This document shows positions 43,501-52,500 of a stretch of 55,232 bases of DNA, in pieces. The stretch comes from Williamsia sp. (GTDB lineage Bacteria; Actinomycetota; Actinomycetes; Mycobacteriales; Mycobacteriaceae). The position numbers and the translations under genes are program-made. The notes below the pieces were generated by a model that did no database searches, had not been told where the DNA came from, and saw only the letters and a program-made list of their open reading frames with translations. The stretch covers positions 47,148 to 102,379 of the forward strand of contig NZ_JAEMTF010000005.1 in assembly GCF_016462415.1 (NCBI RefSeq). The letters run 5' to 3'. The first letter of the stretch is position 1; each line of letters starts with the position of its first letter.

Positions 43501-46500
43501 AGATCGTCTATGCGGCCGATCTCTTCGACGAGTCCACCGTGGCCGGCTTCGCCGACCGACTCCTCCGGATCCTGGACGCGGCGACGTCGGCGGGTTCGAC
43601 GGTCGTCGGCGACATCGAGTGGACCTCGGCCGCCGAACGCGACGGCCTGCGCGCACTCGCCCGCGGCGGCGACGTCGGGCTGCCCGACGAGACGATCGCC
43701 GAAGCCCTCGTCCGACAGAGCGCGTCGACTCCCGACGCGCAGGCACTCGTCTCGCCCGACCGGTCGCTGACCTACGCCGAGATGTCGGCGCACACCGCGG
43801 TGCTGGCCCGACGGTTGATCGCCGCCGGTGTGGGCCCGGAGACCGCGGTCGGGATCCGTATGGCGAGGTCGGTGGAGATGGTCGTCGCGGTCCACGCGGT
43901 CATCACCGCGGGCGGGCAGTACGTCCCCATCGATCCCGAGGCCCCCGCCGACCGCGTCGCCTCCATGCTCGACACCGCCGGGGTGCGCGTCATCCTGGCC
44001 GGTGGGAACGACCCCTACACGCCGACGTCCGCCGACGTGCGCGTCCTGACCGTCGACCTCGGCGCGGACGGCGCGGGCGACCCGACCCCGATCACCGACG
44101 CCGACCGGCTCGCGCCGTTGCGTCCCGACCACGCGGCCTACACCCTGTTCACCTCCGGCTCGACCGGACGGCCGAAGGGCGTCACCGTCTCGCACCGCTC
44201 GGTGATGAACCGGTTGCGATGGGGTCTGGCGACCTTCCCGATCGGCGCCACCGACACGGTGATCCTCAAGACGCCGTACACGTTCGACGTGTCGGTGCCG
44301 GAACTGTTCGCACCGGTGCTCACCGGCGCACGCATGTACATCGCCCGGCCGGGCGGGCACACCGATCCGGCGTACCTCGCCGACGTACTCGCCGCCGAGC
44401 GGGTGACCTCGGTGCACTTCGTGCCGTCGATGCTGTCGGTGTTCCTCGACGTCGTCGCACCGGAGGCGCTGGCACGACTCACCGCACTGCGGTACGTGTT
44501 CGCCTCCGGAGAGGCGCTGCCGGCCGGCGTCGCCCGCGGTGTGCGCGCGGCGCTGCCGTGGGCCGGACTACACGATCTGTTCGGACCGACCGAGGCGGCC
44601 GTCGAGGTCGCCCACGCCGACCTGCACACCGTCGGGGCCGTGGTGCCGATCGGTCGACCGATCTGGAACACCACCACGCGGGTGCTCGACGACCGTCTGT
44701 GCCCGGTGCCGACCGGTGTCGCCGGCGAGCTCTACCTCGGTGGTGTCCAGGTCGCCCGCGGGTACGCCGCCCGCCCCGACCTCACCGCCGAGCGCTTCGT
44801 ACCCGATGCCGACGGCGAGCCCGGCACCCGCCTCTACCGGACCGGCGACCTGGTCCGCCGAAACGCCGCGGGCGAGCTGGAGTACCTCGGACGCACCGAC
44901 TTCCAGGTCAAACTGCGCGGACAGCGCATCGAACTCGGCGAGATCGAGTCGGTCATGGCCGCGGTGCCCGGGGTGGTGCACGCGGCCGCCACGGTGGTCA
45001 CCGCGCCCGGCGGCGCACAGCACCTCGTCGCCTACCTCGCAGGCCCGGCCGCGACCGACACCGCGACGGTGCGAGCGGCCGTCGAATCGGCTCTGCCGGA
45101 GTACATGTGGCCGTCGCTGTGGATGCCGGTCGACGACATCGCGCGCAGCAGTGCGGGCAAGCTCGACCGCCGGGCGCTGCCGCAGCCGGACTTCGGACGC
45201 CTGACGAGCGGGTACGTCGCGCCGGCCACCCCCGACGAACGGGTGATCGCGGAGGTGTTCGCCGCCGTGCTCGGCGTCGACCGGGTGTCGGTCACCGAGT
45301 CGTTCTTCGCCCTCGGCGGCGACTCCATCATGTCCATCCGACTCACCTCGCTGCTGCGGGCCGCCGGATTCGTGCTGACCCCGCGGATGATCTTCGAGCA
45401 CCGCACCGTCCGGGCGCTCGCCGCCGCCCGCGAGGTCACCGCCGTTCTCGCCGAACATCCCGGCGGCGCACGGGGACCGGTCGCGATCGGACCGTCGATC
45501 CGGTGGATGCTGGACCTGAGCGACTCGCCGTCCGACCACGCCGATTTCTCCCAGTCGGCGGTGCTCGCGCTGCCCGCCGATCTCACCACCGACGACCTGC
45601 GGACCGTCGTCGCCGCGGTCGTCGACACCCACGCGATGATGACCGCCTCGCTGCGCCGCACCGACGGCGAGTGGCGCCTCGTCGCCGGCGACGGAACCGC
45701 GCAGGACGTCCTCGTCCGCATCACCGACGCGACCGGACCCGACACCGCCACCGACATCCGTGCCGCCCACGCCGAGGCGTTGGCGAGCCTCGATCCGCAG
45801 GTGGGACGGCTCGTGGCCGTGGTCGGCGTCCGCTCGGCCACCCCCGGGGCGCCAGGACGCCTGGTCGTCGCGATCCACCACATCGCCGTCGACGCGGTCT
45901 CGTGGCCGACGATCATCACCGGGCTCGTCACCGCGGCATGGCAGCGCGCCGCCGGCGAGACGATCACGCTGCCCACACCGGGCACGTCGATGCGTCGCTG
46001 GGCGGATGTCCTCGCCGAACTCTCGACGCGTGAGCACGAGACACCGCTGTGGCTGGCGCATCTGGCCGGGTCGTCCGGCGAGGCCGCCGACCGGCTGCGG
46101 ATCGATCGTTCCCGCGACCGGCAGTCGACCGTCATCACCGTCGGCGTCGACGTCGACGCCGCGGTGGGCGAGCAGGTGTTGACCGCGATCCCGCAGGCGT
46201 ACCGGACCGGCGCCGACACCGCGATGATCGCCGCTCTGGCGCAGGCACTCTCGGGCGCCGAGGCCGACGAGCGGGTGTCGATCCTGCTGGAGAACCATGG
46301 CCGCGAGGAGCAGATCGCGCCCGGCGCCGACCTGTCCGGCACCGTGGGCTGGTTCACCAGCTTCGTCCCGCTGGCGGTACCGGCCGGTCCGGGCCGTCCG
46401 ATCACCGCGACCGTGAAATCGGTGAAGGACGCCATGGCGCGGATGCCGGACCGGGGTATCGCGTTCGGGCCCCTGCGGGCCCGGCACGATTCCCCGCTGC

Positions 46501-49500
46501 GCGACCACGCCCTGCCACCGGTGAGCTTCAACTACTTCGGCAACGTCGCCGCCGCAGCGGATGTGGCCGACGGCACCGGTGCGCTCCTGCCCGTGACCGA
46601 TGCACCCGACCTGCCGCCGTCGATCTCCGGGGCGATGGTCGCCACCGCGGCGCTCACCGTCACCGTCAGTGCGGTCCCCGGACCGACCGGGCGCGTACTG
46701 CACGCCGAGTTCGCCTTCCCTCGAGGCCTACTCGACACCGAGCAGGTCACCGCGATCGCGGAGCGCTGGGGCGACGCCCTGACCGAGATCGTCACCCACC
46801 TCGCGACGGTCGGGGACCCCGGGCCCAGCGAGACCGACCTCGCCTCGACCGGGCTGACGCAGGACGAGATCGACCGGCTCACCGCCGAGCACCCCGGGTC
46901 GATCCTGTGGCCGCTGACCCCGTTGCAGGAAGGTCTGTTCTTCCAGGCCGAACTCTCCGGTGGCGCACGCCTGCACGAGGACCCGGCCGGCGGCCGCAGT
47001 GACGATGCAACGGTGGCCCCGGACGTCTACGTCACCCAGTCGACCATCACGTTCGGAGGGGACGTCGACGCCGCGGGCATGCGTGCCGCCGCCCGCACCC
47101 TGCTCGCCCGTCACCGTGTCCTGCGGTCGTCGTTCGTGCGCACCGACTCCGGTCACGCGGTCACCGTCGTCGCCCCTGTCGTCGAACCGGACTGGCGCGA
47201 GATCGATCTCGCCGACCCCTCGCCGTCGGATGCCGCCGACCGGATCGCCGACCTCGCCCGCGACGAGTTGAGCCGACGGTTCGACCTCGCGACCCCGGGA
47301 CCGATGCGGTTCGTCTGGGTCCGCCACCTGATCACCGATCCCGCTGACCCGGCGGCCGCACCGCAGGCCGGTGCGTCGTTGATCATCACCGCACACCACC
47401 TGCTGCTCGACGGGTGGTCCGCCCCGCTCGTCCTGGCCGATCTCCTCGCCGCGCACAGCGGTGGGACGGCCCTGGCGCCGCCGTCCGACGGCGCCGACTT
47501 CGCGGTGTTCCTGGACTGGTTGTCGCGGCGGGACACCGCGGCGGCGACCTCGGCGTGGCGGACCGCCCTGTCCGCGGTCGACGGCCCGACCCTCGTCGCC
47601 GCCGGTGCCCGCCCCGATGTCGCGCACCCACCGCGCGGTCGCAGCGTGCACCTCGACCCGCGCCTGGTCGGCGCGCTGACCGCCGCGGGGCGGGCCGCGG
47701 GGGCGACCACGTCGACGGTGCTGCAGGCGGTCTGGGCGATCCTGCTGTCCCGTATCACCGGTCGCGACACCGTCGTGTTCGGCGAGACCGTGTCGGGTCG
47801 GCCACCCGAGATCGACGGTGTGGAACAGATGATCGGCCTGTTCATCAACACGCTGCCCGTCGCGGTCACCGTCGACCCCGCACACACCCCGGCCGACCTG
47901 CTGGCGCAGCTGCAGCAGGACAAGGCCCGGGTTCTCGATCACCACCATCTCGGACTGGCCGAGATCGCCGCGGCCGCCGGCGAATCCGCTCTCTTCGACA
48001 CCCTGGTGGTCTTCGAGTCCTACCCGGTCGACGCAGCGGCGGTCGGCGACGGCTCCCGGGCCGCCGGACTCGACATCCGTGGCGTGAGCTCGGCCGACGC
48101 CACGCACTACCCGCTGAGCCTCATCGTCGTGCCGGACGGTGATCGGATGGCGCTGACCGTCAAATACCTGCCCGCGGCCTTCGACGACGACCAGATCGAC
48201 GTGTTCGCCGACGCACTGGTCACCCTGTGCGAGCAGATCGCGTACCACCCGACGACCCGAGTGTCCGATCTCGCGTTGTCGTCGCCCGCCGTGGCCGCGC
48301 GGGTGGATCGGTGGTCGGCCGGTCTGCGGACCCACGACGAGGCCGTCCGAGACGCATCGGTCCCCGGGCGGATCGACGCCCAGGTCGCGCGTACGCCAGA
48401 TGCTCCCGCCCTGCGATACGACGACCGCGTCGTGACCTACCGCGAGTTCGGTGCCCGGGTCGCGACCCTGGCGCGACGCCTGATCGCCCACGGCGTCGGA
48501 CCCGATGTCGCCGTCGGCGTGGCGATGAGCCGGTCGATCGAGATGGTGGTGGCGATCCACGCCGTCGTCGCGGCAGGCGGGCAGTACGTCCCGCTCGACG
48601 TCGATGCCCCGGCCGACCGCATCGGCTACATGCTGAGAACGTCACGCGCGGTCCTGGTGGTCTGTGCCACCGACGCGACACCCGCCGCGGTCGACGCCCT
48701 CGGCGCCGAGGTGCTCACCTTCGGTGCCGACGAGCCCGTCGACGACGCGGTCCGGCCCCTCGCCGCCTCGGAGCGACTCGGTGCGCGTGGCCACCACGAC
48801 GCGGCCTACACGCTGTTCACCTCGGGATCGACCGGCCGCCCGAAGGGCGTCACGGTGTCCCACGCGGCGATCGCCAACCGGCTGCTGTGGATGCAGAGCG
48901 AGTTCGGGATCGACGCCTCCGACGCGGTCCTGCTCAAGACCCCGGTGACCTTCGACGTGTCGGTGTGGGAATTGTTCTGGCCGTTGATCACCGGCGCGAC
49001 CATGGTCATCGCCCGTCCCGACGCGCATCGTGACCCGCGCCGGCTCGCCGACGTCGTCGCCCGCGCCGGCGTGACCACCCTGCACTTCGTCCCGTCGATG
49101 ATGGCGGCGTTCGTGGCCGGGGTACCCGCCTCGGACGCCGTGGCGTCGCTGGCGTCGGTGCGGCGGGTGTTCGCCTCCGGCGAGGCGCTGCCCGCCGCCA
49201 CCGCGCATGCGATGCGGGCGCTGGTGCCGGACGCGCAGCTGCACAACCTGTACGGGCCCACCGAGGCCGCGGTCGACGTCACGCACCATCGCGTCGTCGC
49301 CGGCGAGGTGTCGGTCCCCATCGGTCGTCCCGGATGGAACACCACCACCCGTGTGCTCGACGCCCGACTGCGGCCGGTGCCCCCCGGTGTCGTCGGCGAG
49401 CTGTACCTCGGCGGCGTGCAGGTGGCCCGCGGCTACGCGGGGCGCCCCGACCTCACCGCCGAGCGGTTCGTCGCCGACCCGTTCACGCCGGACCCGGGTC

Positions 49501-52500
49501 CCGGGGCCCCGGCGGGCGGCGCGCGCCTGTACCGCACCGGCGACCTCGTGCGCTGGAACACCGACGGTGAACTGGAGTACCTGGGGCGCGCCGATTTCCA
49601 GGTGAAGCTGCGCGGCCAACGCATCGAACTCGGCGAGGTCGAGACCGTGCTCTCCGCGGCACCCGGGGTCGTGCTCGCAGCGGCGACCATCGCCACGTCG
49701 GGCAGCGGTGACGAACACCTCGTCGGCTACCTCGCCGGCCAACTCGCAGGCACCGTCGACCTCGACGCGGTGGCCGCACACGTCGCGCGGTCACTGCCCG
49801 CCTACATGCACCCCACGACCTGGGTGGTCCTCGACGACTTCCCGCGCAACGCGGCGGGCAAGATCGACAGGCGGGCACTGCCTGCCCCCGACTTCGCGGG
49901 CGGCGACTTCGTGGCCGCGGCGTCGGCGACGGAGACCGCGATCGCGACGGTGTTCGCCGACGTGCTCGGGGCCGAGCGGGTATCGGTGTCGGACAACTTC
50001 TTCGAGATCGGCGGCAACTCCCTGTCGGCCACCCGTGTCGTCGCCCGCGTCGGTGAGACGACCGGGGTCGCCGTCGGACTGCGGGACCTGTTCGACGCGC
50101 CGACGGTGCGTGCTCTCGCGGCCCGCGTCGACGCCGCCGACACGGCCGACGCGGTGGCGACCGTTCCCCTCGTCGCACGACCGCGGCCCGATGCGATACC
50201 GCTGTCGAGCGCGCAGCAGCGCATGTGGTTCATCAACGTCTACGACCCGACGACGCCCGCGTACAACATCCCGTTCGCGTTGCGGCTGCGCGGGACCCTC
50301 GACGTCGAGGCGTTGCGTGCGGCCCTGCGCGACGTCATCGGTCGCCACGAGACGTTGCGGACGATCTTCCCCTCGGATCCCGACGGCGTCGCGCGGCAGC
50401 ACATCCTCGCCGCCGGTGCGGTCGAGGACAGCCGCTGGTGGGTCCCGGGCGACGTCGAGGCGTTGCCCGCCCGGCCGTTCGACGTCACCACCGAACTGCC
50501 GATTCGCGCCGGGGTGCTCGCGACCGGAGTCGACGACCACCTGCTGGTGGTGGTGCTCCACCACATCGCCTCCGACGGCGAGTCGATCGCCCCGCTCGTC
50601 GGCGACCTGGTCACCGCCTACGCCGCCCGCACAGCGGGCACCGAGCCCGGGTGGTCGGACCTGCCCGTGCAGTACGCCGACGTGACCCTGTGGCAGCAGG
50701 AGGTCCTCGGCGGTGTCGACGACCCCACGTCCGCGTTGGGTCGCCAGATCGATTTCTGGCGAACGCGACTCGCGGGCCTGCCCGACGTGCTCGACCTGCC
50801 CACCGACCACCCGCGCCCGCCGGTCGCGTCGCTGCGCGGTGCGATGGTCGACGTCGTCGTACCCGACGACGTGCTGCGGGCCGCCGACGACCTCGCCCGC
50901 CGCCACGACGCGACATTGTTCATGGTGCTGCACGCCGCACTGGCCGCGGTACTGGCCCGCTTGTCGGCGACCACCGACATCGCCATCGGCACCCCGGTGG
51001 CCGGTCGTGGCCGGGCCGAACTCGACGGCCTCATCGGCATGTTCGTCAACACGCTCGTGCTGCGCACCGAGGTCGATCCCGACGCCGACTTCGCCACGCT
51101 CGTCGAAGTCGCCCGCGCAGGCGACCTCGACGCCTTCGCCACCGCGGACGTGCCGTTCGAGCACCTCGTCGACGTCCTGGCGCCGGTTCGGTCCGAGGCG
51201 TTCGCCCCGCTCACCCAGGTGATGCTGACCCTCGACCAGCGCACGGACCCCGCGGTGGACATGCCGGCGACCGAGTTGCCCGGGTTGACCATCACCCCGG
51301 CCGATCCCGGTACGCCCGCAGCACGTTTCGACCTCACCCTGGGGCTCGGAGCGGCCCGCGACGCGGACGGGGCCCTCACCGGTCTGGCCGGTCACCTCGT
51401 CTACGCCACCGACCTCTTCGCCCCCGACACCGCGGCGGCCGTCGTCCGCCGTTTCGTCGCGCTGCTGCGCGCCGGGGTCACCGATCCCCGTCGTCGCATC
51501 GCCGACATCGACCTGACCTCCGACGACGAGCGCCGCACCGTCGCAGGGTGGTCGGTCGGTCAGATCGTGGCCCTCGACCCCCGGACCCGGGAACAACAGA
51601 CCCTCGCCGACGCGGTGTCACGCCAGATCACCGCGACCCCGTCGGCGACCGCGCTGGTCGTCGGCGACCGTCGCGTCTCCTACCGCGAGTTCGGTGCGCA
51701 CGTCGCCTCGGTGGCCCGGTCGTTGATCGCCCGCGGCGTCGCGCCCGACGTGGGCGTGGGCATCTGCATGGATCGGTCCGTCGAACTCATCGTCGCCGTC
51801 CACGCGGTCGTCGCCGCCGGTGGTCGCTACGTCCCCATCGACGTCGACGCCCCGGCCGAGCGTGTCGACCACATGACCGAATCCGCAGCCGTCGCGCTTG
51901 TTCTCGTGCGACACGGCGACGTGCCCGGTGCGATCGACCGGTACGCGGGCGACGTCGTGGCCATCGACTGCGCGCACCCGCCGACCGGCGACGTCTCGGT
52001 GCTCTCCGACTCGGAACGGCTCGCGCCGCTCCGGCCGCACGACGCGGCGTACACGCTGTTCACATCGGGCTCGACCGGTCGACCCAAGGGTGTGACGGTC
52101 TCGCACGCGGCGATCATGAACCGCTTGCGGTGGATGCAGGCCCGGTTCCCGCGTGACGCGTCGGATGTGATCCTGCACAAGACGCCGGTGACGTTCGACG
52201 TGTCGGTGTGGGAGTTGTTCTGGCCGATGATGACCGGTGCGTCGATGGTGATCGCCCGTCCGGACGGGCATCGCGATCCGGCGTACCTGGTCGGATTGAT
52301 CGCGGCCGAGCGGGTCAGCACCCTGCACTTCGTGCCGTCGATGCTGTCGGTGTTCGTCGAGACGGCCGCGGGCGGGCGTCGTCGCGGTGGCCGCCAGGTC
52401 GATCTGGCCACACTGCGCACCGTGTTCACCTCCGGCGAGGCGTTGTCGGCCACCGCCGCGAACTCGATGACCACGCTGGTCCCGACGGCCGAGCTGCACA

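Larger units (their letters stand above)
29406..43679 (+). repeat. Intragenic tandem repeat, copy 1 (A5-T5-E5-C6-A6-T6-C7-A7-T7-C8-A8-T8-C9)
   Basis: Copy 1 of a four-module block. Every landmark motif in it recurs downstream at an offset between about 14,184 and 14,376 bases, in the same order, including the single E domain and the D-donor C domain. The boundaries at the A-domain starts are my choice; any cyclic shift describes the same repeat. Confidence 0.85.

Noticed and set aside
40134-44417. Very long minus-strand open frame opposite the NRPS (similar ones at 33678-38195, 23196-26870, 19162-22713 and 51618-55064)
   Set aside because: It is antisense to intact NRPS domains, His/Arg/Asp/Gly-rich with no family motifs, and explained by high GC at third codon positions.
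43490-46033. Long plus-strand open frame of 847 codons, and many shorter ones in the same region
   Set aside because: Arg/Pro-rich out-of-frame reading of module 9; the NRPS frame is uninterrupted here and carries all the motifs.
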